Source: an uncultured Bacteroides sp.
Lineage (GTDB): Bacteria > Bacteroidota > Bacteroidia > Bacteroidales > Bacteroidaceae
Length of the DNA stretch: 64,000 bases
NCBI GenBank assembly: GCA_937890825.1
Contig: CALADS010000007.1
Span: 25,479-89,478 of the forward strand
Reading direction: 5' to 3'
The notes under the pieces are model-generated. The model did no database searches and was not told the DNA's origin. It saw nothing but the letters and a program-made list of their open reading frames with translations. Position numbers and translations under genes: made by a program. Below, in pieces: positions 1 to 8,569 of this stretch. Position 1 is the stretch's first letter, and every line of letters begins with the position of its first letter.

Positions 1-1416
1 GAGTGATACGGCCAATACGATAAATAAATCGCGTGTATAAATTCCGGCAGTATCAGGCGACATGTAGATAGGTAAAAAAGCAATGATGGCTATCAAAGTG
101 GCACCCAGCAGTGGGAGAGCCGTTTGTCTGCCGATGGCAGTCAGTGCATCCATTTTTTCTTTTCCTGCTTTTAAATCTACCAATATACCATCAATAATTA
201 CAATAGCATTGTCTACCAGCATACCCATAGCCAGAATGAAAGCTGCTAGTGATACCCGTTGCATGGTTCCGTCTGCAGAATATAAGAATAGAAATGAACC
301 GAATACGGTGACCACAAGGCTGATACCGATAATGATGCCACTCTTAAATCCCATAGCTAGCATTAAGATAACCACAACGATGATAACCGATTCTATCAGA
401 TTGATAACAAAGGTTCCTAGCGATGCACCGACCCGTTCAGGCTGATAAAACACTTTATGGCAATCTACGCCGATAGGAAGACGGGTGGCTTTTAGTTCAT
501 CCAACTTACGGGTAACTTCTGCTCCTACCTTTACAATATCTGAACCACTTGCGGCAGCTATCAAGATACCTAGTGCACGCTTCTGATCATAGGACATTTC
601 ATTCCTTGTAGGATTTTCATAAGCCTTTTCTATGCGGGCAATGTCACGTAATCGCAGTTGATCGTCATCATGTCCTTGGATAATCATGTTGCCAATGTCA
701 TTTACTGTCTTAAATTTATCATTGACTGTCACTCGAATACGGTTATCTCCATTGTCAAAATATCCGCTGTAAGTTGTCTTGTTTTGACCATTAAAAGTAG
801 CCAGTACTTCAGCAGGCTTTACACCGAGATTTGCCATACGGTCTTGCAGCAGGGAGATATTGATACATTCTGCCCGCTCTCCATATAGTTCCACCCGTTC
901 TACACCATCCAAATCAATAACTTCACGTTTTATGAGTTCTGCATAATCGGACAATTCCCGGTCGCTGAGTCCGTCGCCGGTCAATGCATAGAACATGCCA
1001 TATACATTGCCAAAGTCATCTTTAACCATCGGAGTTCCGGCACCAGCCGGTAAAGCACTTTTAGCGTCATCCACCTTGCGGCGCAGCATATCCCAGCATT
1101 GCTCCACGTCGTCTTCGCGTACCGTGCTCAACAGTTCTATTTGAATCAGGGAAAGATCATTGAAAGAGTAACTTTCTATATTATCTATATTTCCCATACT
1201 TCTGATGTTTTTCTCGAGCACATCCGTTACTTCAAGTTCCACCTGATGTGCCGATGCACCCGGATAGGTAGTTACCACCATTGCCAGTTTTACTTTAATT
1301 TCGGGATCTTCCAGTTTGCTCATTTCATAACTGGCATATCCTCCACCTACCAAAAGTACGGCGATGAGGAAATAAATCAAATTACGATTTTGGAATGCCC
1401 ATTTACTGATATCCAT
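1..1416 (-). CDS. RND multidrug efflux permease (AcrB/MexB type), 5' part only
   Basis: This is the N-terminal part of an inner-membrane RND pump that exports small molecules by proton antiport; the gene runs off the left edge, so about 470 of the usual ~1000 residues are visible. The start is the ATG at 1416, giving MDISKWAFQNRNLIYFLIAV with the first transmembrane helix. The porter-domain signature SYSFNDLSLIQIEL and the loop YELYGERAE-like segment follow, then TM helices 2-4 with GISLVVTVFGSFLFLY and the motif ILAMGMLVDNAIVIIDGIL, where the acidic residue of TM4 takes part in proton relay. It lies 36 bases downstream of the adaptor gene on the same strand, so the two are probably one transcript; an outer-membrane TolC partner would be expected beyond the edge. 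The family is certain, the substrate unknown. Confidence 0.93.
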   Translation of the reverse strand, partial: MDISKWAFQNRNLIYFLIAVLLVGGGYASYEMSKLEDPEIKVKLAMVVTTYPGASAHQVELEVTDVLEKNIRSMGNIDNIESYSFNDLSLIQIELLSTVREDDVEQCWDMLRRKVDDAKSALPAGAGTPMVKDDFGNVYGMFYALTGDGLSDRELSDYAELIKREVIDLDGVERVELYGERAECINISLLQDRMANLGVKPAEVLATFNGQNKTTYSGYFDNGDNRIRVTVNDKFKTVNDIGNMIIQGHDDDQLRLRDIARIEKAYENPTRNEMSYDQKRALGILIAAASGSDIVKVGAEVTRKLDELKATRLPIGVDCHKVFYQPERVGASLGTFVINLIESVIIVVVILMLAMGFKSGIIIGISLVVTVFGSFLFLYSADGTMQRVSLAAFILAMGMLVDNAIVIIDGILVDLKAGKEKMDALTAIGRQTALPLLGATLIAIIAFLPIYMSPDTAGIYTRDLFIVLAVSL

Positions 1417-1452
1417 GTGTATAAATGAATAGGTTAAATAATAGTTTGTGAT

Positions 1453-2520
1453 TTACAGCAGTCCGCCCACATTGGTAGCAGAGGGGGTTGGAATAGGAGA
1501 TACCTGTTCTCCGTTTTGCAGGTGATGTACTCCTGATGCTACAACCAAGTTGCCAGATGCCAGCTGAGTAGAGCTTACCAGGGTTCGCCCGTTGCTCAAT
1601 AAGTGTAATACTTCCACAGGACAAAGTTCTACTTTACCCTGTTCAGCCTGATAAATATATACAAATGTTTTACCATCTTTTTGGAATACGGCTGTGCTGG
1701 GTACTGATAGTTGAGTCGATTCATCGGGTTTGCAGATGATACTTACCATTGTATTCATACCAGGAGAGGGGAGAGGTTGCCCGTCGGTTATCAGTTGCAG
1801 ACGCATGGTGTACAGCTGATTGGCATTAGCCTTGGGGGTTACACTCACAAATTTTAGAGGGTATGTCTTGCCCGGATAAATATCAAAGGTACAATGTGTT
1901 TTTTCGAACGCATCCCTACGTATGTATTCAGCTGCAGGAAGATTGATTTCCACCTCAGGTGTACCATTACCCACCATGGCCACTACCGGCATTCCAGCTC
2001 CGACCGTTTCATGTGTATCGAACAGCCTTTTTTGAACTACACCTGAGAAAGGGGCTTTCAGTTTGGTATATGCTAACTGATCCTGATGATGTTTTCTTTT
2101 AGCTGTAATCTGTTTTAGTCCATATACAGCTTTATCATTGGCATTGGGAGTGGTGCCGTTATCTTGATATAAGGCCATTACTCGTTCGGCTTCAGCTTTG
2201 ATTTGTTGGTATTCAGCCTCCGTGGCATCCAGCTGAATCTGATAATCGGTAGGATCAAGTTCGGCTAGCAATTGACCTTGGCGTACATGACTTCCTTCAT
2301 CCACCAGAAAGCGTTGAATAGTACCGCTTACGCGAAAGGATAGATTAACCTCTTCGGCAGCTTTCACTTTGCCAGGATATTGCAGGATACTTGGCATCCC
2401 AGTGGCCTGCACAGTATCAATCTTCACTGTCTTGCAGGTTTGTTTCATTTGGTTGCCCCTTTCGCAAGAAAAAAGAAATAGCAGGCATATACCTGCCCCT
2501 ATTAGATAGAATCGTTTCAT
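1453..2520 (-). CDS. RND efflux periplasmic adaptor lipoprotein (MFP/HlyD family)
   Basis: This membrane fusion protein bridges the RND permease to an outer-membrane channel. The protein is 355 residues from the ATG at 2520, which begins MKRFYLIGAGICLLFLFSC, a lipoprotein signal with the lipobox LFSC, so it should be anchored by a lipidated cysteine. The barrel-sandwich (lipoyl-like) halves are visible as FRVSGTIQRFLVDEGSHVRQGQLL and LKAPFSGVVQKRLFDTHETVGAGMPV, separated by an alpha-helical hairpin, followed by beta-barrel and membrane-proximal domains. An in-frame ATG at 2547 would add nine residues; I prefer 2520 because the signal peptide then has normal form. A promoter -7 element lies at 2559-2566. 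It precedes the permease by 36 bases. Confidence 0.93.
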   Translation of the reverse strand: MKRFYLIGAGICLLFLFSCERGNQMKQTCKTVKIDTVQATGMPSILQYPGKVKAAEEVNLSFRVSGTIQRFLVDEGSHVRQGQLLAELDPTDYQIQLDATEAEYQQIKAEAERVMALYQDNGTTPNANDKAVYGLKQITAKRKHHQDQLAYTKLKAPFSGVVQKRLFDTHETVGAGMPVVAMVGNGTPEVEINLPAAEYIRRDAFEKTHCTFDIYPGKTYPLKFVSVTPKANANQLYTMRLQLITDGQPLPSPGMNTMVSIICKPDESTQLSVPSTAVFQKDGKTFVYIYQAEQGKVELCPVEVLHLLSNGRTLVSSTQLASGNLVVASGVHHLQNGEQVSPIPTPSATNVGGLL

Positions 2521-2558
2521 AGTTGTTCTTTTAGTTTTTATAGACATTATATTTTTTG

Positions 2559-2566
2559 CAAAAGTA
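2559..2566 (-). promoter_or_regulatory. Bacteroidetes -7 promoter element before the RND adaptor
   Basis: Reading on the minus strand the bases are TACTTTTG, an exact match to the Bacteroidetes sigma consensus TAnnTTTG. The implied transcription start is near 2552, just ahead of the adaptor gene. I see no good TTTG -33 element at 19-21 bases. Confidence 0.55.
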
Positions 2567-2660
2567 TCTGGTTATTACAAAACATAAAAGGTTAAAATGA
2601 TTGTTCTCTTGTTCTGTTTATACCTTAGTGCTATAACACGTAGCTTCGTTAGAATGTTTT

Positions 2661-3131
2661 TCAAGAAAGTAACTTAAATCTTATCCGCCAGAGGTGCGTA
2701 TCTTCATTCCAGTCATGGCTGATAATCTTAAATGTTCCTATTTCCTGTGTATTGGCCACGTGTGTACCTATGCAGAGGCATTCGTCATAATCGCCTACCT
2801 TTACGATACGTACTGTCTCTGAAGCATTTTCAGGAAGTCTTTCTAGATTAAATCGACCAGCAGCTTCCGATTGTGTGATATATTCTGTAGTGATGGTCAA
2901 TTGCTGTGCAATCACCTCGTTGACACTTTTTTCTAACAATTGAACTTGTTCCTCTGTAGGTTCTGAAGGCAATATATAATCCAACTTGCTCTTTTTCCTT
3001 TCAATGTGTGCCGATACCGACCTTTCACAGTGAAAGATGCGGATCATTGTTTGGTTCACGATATGTTCACACGTATGCATGGGCGGATATTCTTTTTTGT
3101 TATGTGCATTCAGTAATTCTTGCTGTTCCAT
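2661..3131 (-). CDS. AlaX-like trans-editing protein (Ala/Thr-tRNA synthetase SAD domain)
   Basis: The 156-residue protein is a free-standing second additional domain (SAD) of the alanyl/threonyl-tRNA synthetase family. Members hydrolyse mischarged aminoacyl-tRNA (typically Ser- or Gly-tRNA-Ala) in the cytoplasm. The zinc-binding histidines are in HTCEHIVNQTM near residues 19-23, and the second metal site is in CLCIGTHVANTQEIG near the C-terminus. The length fits the short AlaX forms. It stands alone, divergent from the cassette that starts at 3298, with its own -7 element at 3158-3165. Which tRNA it edits cannot be told from sequence. Confidence 0.85.
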   Translation of the reverse strand: MEQQELLNAHNKKEYPPMHTCEHIVNQTMIRIFHCERSVSAHIERKKSKLDYILPSEPTEEQVQLLEKSVNEVIAQQLTITTEYITQSEAAGRFNLERLPENASETVRIVKVGDYDECLCIGTHVANTQEIGTFKIISHDWNEDTHLWRIRFKLLS

Positions 3132-3157
3132 TCTTTATTTCTTTTAGGGTTACTTAG

Positions 3158-3165
3158 CAAAAGTA
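3158..3165 (-). promoter_or_regulatory. -7 promoter element before the AlaX-like gene
   Basis: On the minus strand this reads TACTTTTG (TAnnTTTG consensus), about 27 bases upstream of the start codon. There is no clear -33 partner. Confidence 0.5.
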
Positions 3166-3297
3166 CGCATAAATCACGAGATTCGTTCTTCTTGTTTCCA
3201 CCTTTTTATTGATAAAATGGATTCAAATAGCGTAACAGACCGAATTTATGTATATCTTTACCCAAGTTTTGAAGATGTAAATTGCGAATAGACAACT

Positions 3298-3783
3298 ATG
3301 GAAATAATAAAAATGCAGGGTACAGAGCCGGCGCTCTATCCCTTGGTAGGTCCGCTGGTAATGAATCCGGAGGTACTGAAGCAAAATATGAACTATCCTT
3401 TCAAGACCACTGAACATTTCGTGTGGTATATTGCCATGAACGGTCATTCAGTTATAGGGTTTGTTCCGGTAGAACATAGGGGCAAGGAGTACATCATCAA
3501 TAATTACTATGTTAAGCATAAAGACAGGGAAGTGTTGATGCAACTGCTGTCGAGAATGGTATTAGACCATTTAGAGAAATTGCCGCGTAGGGTAGAATGT
3601 CAGGAGCAACACGAGGGTGCAGAAACTGCTTTCGCACATTCTTTTTACAGAGATAAACCAACGTTATCACTTGGCTATAAGCTGACGGCCATTTGTCTGA
3701 AAGAAGATGTAGAGTGCTTTCGTACACTAGGCTTTGTGGTCCAAAGAACCTGGGCCAGATATATAAAATTAACGATAGAGTAG
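3298..3783 (+). CDS. Uncharacterised GNAT-like protein of the IbrA/IbrB cassette
   Basis: I do not recognise this 161-residue protein with certainty. The segment GHSVIGFVPVEHRGKEYIINNYYV followed by a helix, and the C-terminal ECFRTLGFVVQRTWARYIKLT, resemble the central strand-helix and last strands of GNAT acetyltransferases, but the acetyl-CoA pyrophosphate loop (Q/RxxGxG/A) is not visible, so catalysis is doubtful. No signal peptide or membrane segment is present. Its stop at 3781-3783 directly abuts the ATG of the PP-loop gene at 3784, indicating translational coupling and a joint role with it and the following ParB-like gene. The GNAT assignment is inference. Confidence 0.6.
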   Translation: MEIIKMQGTEPALYPLVGPLVMNPEVLKQNMNYPFKTTEHFVWYIAMNGHSVIGFVPVEHRGKEYIINNYYVKHKDREVLMQLLSRMVLDHLEKLPRRVECQEQHEGAETAFAHSFYRDKPTLSLGYKLTAICLKEDVECFRTLGFVVQRTWARYIKLTIE

Positions 3784-5100
3784 ATGCAAGACGATATGAA
3801 TAGTGAAACGGAAACTTTGTCTAAAAATGTATATGACCTATTGCAAGATAGATTATACATTATATTTAGAGATTTTGACAATATCTGCGTGTCGTTTTCA
3901 GGAGGAAAAGACAGTGGATTACTCTTGAATTTATGCATTGATTACATCAGAAAGCATCAGTTGAAACGTAAGATTTGTGTGTTTCACTTAGATTATGAAA
4001 TACAATACACCATGACACTGGATTACGTGAATCGTATGATTGCCTCTAACCAAGATATATTGGAGTGGTATAGGATTTGTGTTCCTTTCCGCGTGACCAC
4101 GTCTACATCAATGCACCAGAGCTACTGGAGGCCGTGGGATGAAAAGATGAAAGATTTGTGGGTAAGGCCTATGCCCAAAGGGGTATGGACCAAGGAGCAT
4201 TTCCCTTTCTACACGGAGAAACTATGGGATTATGAGTTTCAGATGTTATTTGCCCAATGGCTGCACGAGCGTAAAGATCCCGTACGTACATGTTTTTTAA
4301 TAGGCATACGTACACAAGAGAGTTATAATCGTTGGCGTGCTATACACATGGCAAAAAAGTATCAGATGTATCATAATTATCGCTGGACTTCTCGCATAGG
4401 TAACGACATCTTTAATGTATACCCTATCTTTGATTGGAAAACTACCGATGTATGGACGGCTAACGGAAAGTTTGGATACGATTATAATAGCTTGTATGAC
4501 TTATATTATAAGGCCGGACTGAACATTGAGCGTCAGCGGGTGGCCAGTCCGTTCTTATCGGAAGGGCAAAGCACGTTGTCTTTGTATAAAGCAATAGATC
4601 CGTATACATGGGGTAAGATGATAGGGCGTGTAAATGGTGTGAACTTTACTTCCATATATGGTGGTACTCGTGCTATGGGATGGAATAAAATCAGACTGCC
4701 TGAAGGATATACCTGGAAAGAATTTATGCAGTTTTTGCTGAAAACTTTACCTGAACCTATCAGGCGGAATTATTTAAAGAAACTGACAGTCAGTCAAGAA
4801 TTTTGGCGAAAGAAAGGGGGCTGCCTAAGCGATGAAACCATTCAGAAACTGACCGACCTTGGAATAAAGTTCGAAGTAGGAACTACTACTAAATTCAAAA
4901 CGCAGAAAAAGCCAGTAAGGATGGAGTATCTCGACGACATCAGTATATCTGAGTTTAAAGAAATTCCTACGTATAAACGCATGTGTATATGCATATTAAA
5001 GAATGATCATGCCTGTAAATACATGGGTTTTTCTCTTAATAAAGAAGAGGTGAGAAAGAGAGATTTAATAATGGAACAATTTAAAAATATGATGTTATGA
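3784..5100 (+). CDS. IbrA-like phosphoadenosine phosphosulfate reductase family protein (DUF3440)
   Basis: This is a 438-residue PP-loop ATP pyrophosphatase superfamily protein. The nucleotide-binding loop SFSGGKDSG is at residues 37-45, and YPIFDWKTTDVW around residue 215 is the second PAPS-reductase-family hallmark. The length and C-terminal part fit the IbrA/DUF3440 group rather than assimilatory CysH (about 240 residues), and the CysH C-terminal redox cysteine motif is absent. In E. coli IbrA acts with the ParB-like IbrB on expression of immunoglobulin-binding genes, but the biochemical reaction is not established. Relatives occur with ParB-like genes on phages and plasmids. The last codons overlap the next gene by four bases (ATGA), so the pair is coupled. 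Confidence 0.85.
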   Translation: MQDDMNSETETLSKNVYDLLQDRLYIIFRDFDNICVSFSGGKDSGLLLNLCIDYIRKHQLKRKICVFHLDYEIQYTMTLDYVNRMIASNQDILEWYRICVPFRVTTSTSMHQSYWRPWDEKMKDLWVRPMPKGVWTKEHFPFYTEKLWDYEFQMLFAQWLHERKDPVRTCFLIGIRTQESYNRWRAIHMAKKYQMYHNYRWTSRIGNDIFNVYPIFDWKTTDVWTANGKFGYDYNSLYDLYYKAGLNIERQRVASPFLSEGQSTLSLYKAIDPYTWGKMIGRVNGVNFTSIYGGTRAMGWNKIRLPEGYTWKEFMQFLLKTLPEPIRRNYLKKLTVSQEFWRKKGGCLSDETIQKLTDLGIKFEVGTTTKFKTQKKPVRMEYLDDISISEFKEIPTYKRMCICILKNDHACKYMGFSLNKEEVRKRDLIMEQFKNMML

Positions 5101-5639
5101 GTGAGTTTCAGAGTCCTGTATATCAAGTAAAAGCAGTGCCCCTGCATAAAGTAGTGGCCAATGCCTATAATCCGAATGTGGTAGCTCCACCCGAGATGAG
5201 ACTGTTGGAATTATCTATTTGGGAAGACGGATTTACTATGCCCTGTGTTTGCTATTACAATGAAGAAGAAGATAACTACATTCTGGTAGATGGCTTTCAT
5301 CGTTACCAGGTTATGAAAACCTCTAAGAGAGTCTTCGATAGAGAAAACGGTCTTCTTCCGGTAGTGGTAATCAAGAAGGATTTATCGAATCGGATGGCAT
5401 CTACTATCCGTCATAATCGGGCGCGAGGCACGCATAATATTGAATTGATGAGTCATATTGTGGCAGAATTAGACAAGGCTGGTATGTCTGATGAATGGAT
5501 TATGAAGCACATTGGTATGGATCGTGATGAAGTGTTGCGGCTGAAGCAGATTACAGGATTGGCCGAACTCTTTGCCGACAAAGAGTTCAGCCTTCCTGCT
5601 CAATACGAGGAGTATGTGCCTCGCGATGACGAGTATTGA
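5097..5639 (+). CDS. IbrB-like ParB/Srx-fold nuclease-domain protein
   Basis: The 180-residue protein has the ParB N-terminal domain: a strand pair VYQVKAVPLHKVVANAYNPN, then YILVDGFHRYQV at residues 61-72 holding the diagnostic DGxHR motif, then RHNRARGTH. A short helix-turn-helix-like tail follows (MSDEWIMKHIGMDRDEVLRLKQ). There is no full ParB centromere-binding or dimerisation region, so it is not a chromosome-partition ParB. In IbrA/IbrB pairs this protein accompanies the PP-loop enzyme. The ParB fold can bind CTP or act as a nuclease or kinase in relatives; which applies here is unknown. It ends in the palindrome at 5624-5652 that separates it from the convergent AddB-like gene. Confidence 0.85.
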   Translation: MSEFQSPVYQVKAVPLHKVVANAYNPNVVAPPEMRLLELSIWEDGFTMPCVCYYNEEEDNYILVDGFHRYQVMKTSKRVFDRENGLLPVVVIKKDLSNRMASTIRHNRARGTHNIELMSHIVAELDKAGMSDEWIMKHIGMDRDEVLRLKQITGLAELFADKEFSLPAQYEEYVPRDDEY

Positions 5640-5652
5640 TTACTCGTCATCG
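5624..5652. terminator. 12-bp palindrome between convergent gene ends
   Basis: The arms CGATGACGAGTA and TACTCGTCATCG form a perfect 12-base inverted repeat around a five-base loop and contain the stop codons of both the IbrB-like and AddB-like genes. The position suggests a bidirectional terminator, though neither side has a strong T tract. Confidence 0.5.
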
Positions 5653-8544
5653 GCCGCAAATCTGACAAAACTCGCAAAATTCACATTTTTTTCGGTCGTC
5701 TGTCTGCATGAATGATTCTTGCGGATTGTATATTTCTTCCAGTAATTTCATCAACCGTTCCCGGTATTCTTTTTCATATACCGAAAAGTCGTCTATCACA
5801 GTTTTGGGCTGTCTGGGTGCTCCCATTTCTATCACCGGAGAATAGCTATCCGAAGCGGCTCTATGGATATAGAGCAAAGCAGGAGCTACTTTCAGTGGTT
5901 GTTTGCGGCATAGAATGGCTGCATAGAGGAAAGTCTGGAATATATAGCCCGGACGTTGTTCTCCAGGGGTAAACAGTTGTTCTATTGTTTCTGGAATTTT
6001 CGGACTTCCTCCTGTCTTATAATCTACGATTCTAAGTATTCCATCCTTGCTATCCACACGGTCTATAGTTCCTCCGATTTGTATGGGTAGTTCTCCTACT
6101 GGTGTATGAATAACTACCTGCTCTGCTACTTTTGTTTCCATACCTACTATAGAGAATGGAGCATATTGCAGGTCATGCCGTAGCAACTGCTTTAGATAGA
6201 ATCCTATTACCTTAGCATGTATTAGTTGCGTACCATTATAAGGTGCTTTTTCCTGAATAGGTATATGGAAAAATTCTTCTTTAAAGGCATTGTCCACATA
6301 ATTTTGCAACTTCACATCATTGCGCAGTAAATCAGCGATTTGCTGTTTTTCAATGATATTTCTTCCGGTAGACCAATCTCGATATATGCACTCTGCTGCT
6401 TTATGGAAAATAGTGCCAAAAAGAGCCGAGTCAATTTCAGCACTGACTTCGTCTACGGGTTTCAGACCTTTCAGAAAGCGGAAATAAAATTTCAAGCGGC
6501 AATCCAGATAAGTGTTCAGGGCCGATGGTGAAAAGACGCGGTTTGGATGCAGGCGAATGTCAAATGCCTGATATAGTTTTTTCATCAATGAGTCATCTTT
6601 ACTGATAGACACACGCCGTTCTGTACGAGGTTTCTGGCCTGCTTCCAGGTATTGATGAGTAATTTCTTGCCCAGACTCTACCAGATATTGTAACATAAAT
6701 CGCGACATCTCGCCACGGTTTAGTCCATCAGATGAGGTGTTGTAAAGAAGTGTCACGCTATTGGCCCGCTGAATAAGCCGGTAAAAATAATAAGCATATA
6801 CAGCATTCTTATGTTCGATGGTAGTCATGCCAAAAGCTTTTCGCAAATTATAAGGAATAAAAGATGAATCTCCTCCAGCTTTGGGTAGTTGGCCTTCGTT
6901 TACAGATAGCAGAATCAAGTTTCGGAAGTCTAGATTTCTGGTTTCCAACACTCCCATAATTTGCATGCCGATGGCAGGTTCTCCATGAAAAGGGATGCTG
7001 GCACTGCTCAGTAATCTGTCTAGCAGACGCTTAAAGGTATCAGAACGTAGGGTCAAATCTCCTTTTTCTACCAACATTGCCAAGCGGTTAATAAGAGTAA
7101 AACTCTTAAAAAGCGACTCTTGGTACAGTTGGTTGAAAATATCATTGTTGTCTGTTTTTGTCCGATATAGTATAGAAACATCTCGTATCCGCTCTGTCAA
7201 ATAATTGCATAATGCCAAGTTACCGCTCTGAGGTGTAAAAATCTTTTCCAGCCATTCGTCTTTTTTAAGTTCAGAAGGAAGAGGGTAGAAGCGATTGTTG
7301 CTTACCAACCATTGCTCCAATTGTTCTGCTGCCGGAGTCAGTCTTCGAGTATAAGCATGCTTCAAAACATTCAGTACGGCGTCGTATAAGAAATATCCTT
7401 GTCGAGATTCGTATCCAGTAGTTTGTAGCTCTATCAAAGCATGAATAAAACTGAATACAGGAGTTTGTGATAATGGGAATCCCATGGTGACGTTGATATT
7501 CTTTACGTCATCAGGCAGTGAATGAAGTACTGGAAGTAGCAGAGATTCATTGCATAATACTACTGCATTTTCTTTTTCGCGACAAGCCCCAGAATTGTTC
7601 CCTCCAACCACTTCATCCTTCCACCATTGCGATATATACCGGGCTTGGGCATTTTCTGTAGGCGCCGAGATGTAGCGTATACGTTTAGGCTGACGCATCA
7701 CATCGAAACAACTGGCAGGCAATTGATTAGGAAAATCTTTCAAATTCCGGATGATAAATTCACCAGCCTCTGACACCTGACGAACCTGTGGATTCTGCGC
7801 CTCTAGTACATAACTAGTATCATAATCCCAATAGAACCACGCTTTCCCCGCCTCTTGTAACCGCAGGAAAAAGTCATGTTCTACTTTATTCAGTACATTA
7901 AATCCAACAAATATATAGCGTTCATACACTAAACGGTCGATAGGGAATTCTTCCATAATCTGGCGATACATCATCCCTTCGTAGGCCATTCCTTGATTTG
8001 CCAGATTCCGGCGAAAAGCAGCATAAATATCGCCCAACTTATCCCAAAGCGAAATAAACTTCTCTTTCAGTACCGTGCGCTTTTCTATAGAAAAATGCTG
8101 AAAAAATTGTTGGATTGCAGCTTCCTGTTCTTCATCTAGGAATGTAGAGTCATCCATCAATGCTCTTAAGTCTTTCAGATTACTGAATAAGCGCGTTGTA
8201 TCTACTCTGTTCTTGTCTGCATCGTCAAAATCGCTGATAAGCAGTTCGCCCCAAAAATAAAAATCATCCAGTGTCTCTTCACTTTGTGTCTCTTTGCAGA
8301 ATACTTTGTATAATTCACAAATTAAGGCAATCGGGTCACCTAACGTCCAGGGTGAAAGCTGTTGGAAGAGTTCACTGATGGTGACATACGCTGGCGACCA
8401 CAGAGGTCGGTCTGCTTCGGCAGCTAAGTATTCATCGAAAAAGAGTCTGGCACGCTTGTTGGGAAACACGATGGCTGTACGCGATAAATCATTTCCTAAT
8501 TTATGATGTAGGTCTTGTGCGACCATTTGTAAAAATGTCTTCAT
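5647..8544 (-). CDS. AddB-like PD-(D/E)XK exonuclease with Fe-S cluster motif
   Basis: This is the probable partner of the AddA-like helicase in double-strand-break end processing and recombination. From the ATG at 8544 it has 965 residues and starts MKTFLQMVAQDLHHKLGN; in-frame ATGs at 8556 and 8586 would overlap or nearly touch the upstream gene. The N-terminus has the degenerate helicase region of AddB (AIVFPNKRARLFF). The nuclease is near the C-terminus: GGTIDRVDSKDGILRIVDYKTGG contains the D-x(n)-D-x-K motif. A first cysteine (YLDCRLKFYF) and a final cluster KKCEFCEFCQICGR resemble the four-cysteine iron-sulfur staple of AddB. It follows AddA by 25 bases. Confidence 0.9.
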   Translation of the reverse strand: MKTFLQMVAQDLHHKLGNDLSRTAIVFPNKRARLFFDEYLAAEADRPLWSPAYVTISELFQQLSPWTLGDPIALICELYKVFCKETQSEETLDDFYFWGELLISDFDDADKNRVDTTRLFSNLKDLRALMDDSTFLDEEQEAAIQQFFQHFSIEKRTVLKEKFISLWDKLGDIYAAFRRNLANQGMAYEGMMYRQIMEEFPIDRLVYERYIFVGFNVLNKVEHDFFLRLQEAGKAWFYWDYDTSYVLEAQNPQVRQVSEAGEFIIRNLKDFPNQLPASCFDVMRQPKRIRYISAPTENAQARYISQWWKDEVVGGNNSGACREKENAVVLCNESLLLPVLHSLPDDVKNINVTMGFPLSQTPVFSFIHALIELQTTGYESRQGYFLYDAVLNVLKHAYTRRLTPAAEQLEQWLVSNNRFYPLPSELKKDEWLEKIFTPQSGNLALCNYLTERIRDVSILYRTKTDNNDIFNQLYQESLFKSFTLINRLAMLVEKGDLTLRSDTFKRLLDRLLSSASIPFHGEPAIGMQIMGVLETRNLDFRNLILLSVNEGQLPKAGGDSSFIPYNLRKAFGMTTIEHKNAVYAYYFYRLIQRANSVTLLYNTSSDGLNRGEMSRFMLQYLVESGQEITHQYLEAGQKPRTERRVSISKDDSLMKKLYQAFDIRLHPNRVFSPSALNTYLDCRLKFYFRFLKGLKPVDEVSAEIDSALFGTIFHKAAECIYRDWSTGRNIIEKQQIADLLRNDVKLQNYVDNAFKEEFFHIPIQEKAPYNGTQLIHAKVIGFYLKQLLRHDLQYAPFSIVGMETKVAEQVVIHTPVGELPIQIGGTIDRVDSKDGILRIVDYKTGGSPKIPETIEQLFTPGEQRPGYIFQTFLYAAILCRKQPLKVAPALLYIHRAASDSYSPVIEMGAPRQPKTVIDDFSVYEKEYRERLMKLLEEIYNPQESFMQTDDRKKCEFCEFCQICGR

Positions 8545-8569
8545 AATTATGCTCATTTTTAAACCTGGG

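Noticed and set aside
83..445. Open frame on the plus strand with hydrophobic segments
   Set aside because: It is the complement of the RND permease gene, which has clear homology and fills the region on the minus strand.
5097..5639. Chromosome-partition ParB
   Set aside because: The protein is only 180 residues, has no ParA next to it and lacks the centromere-binding and dimer domains.
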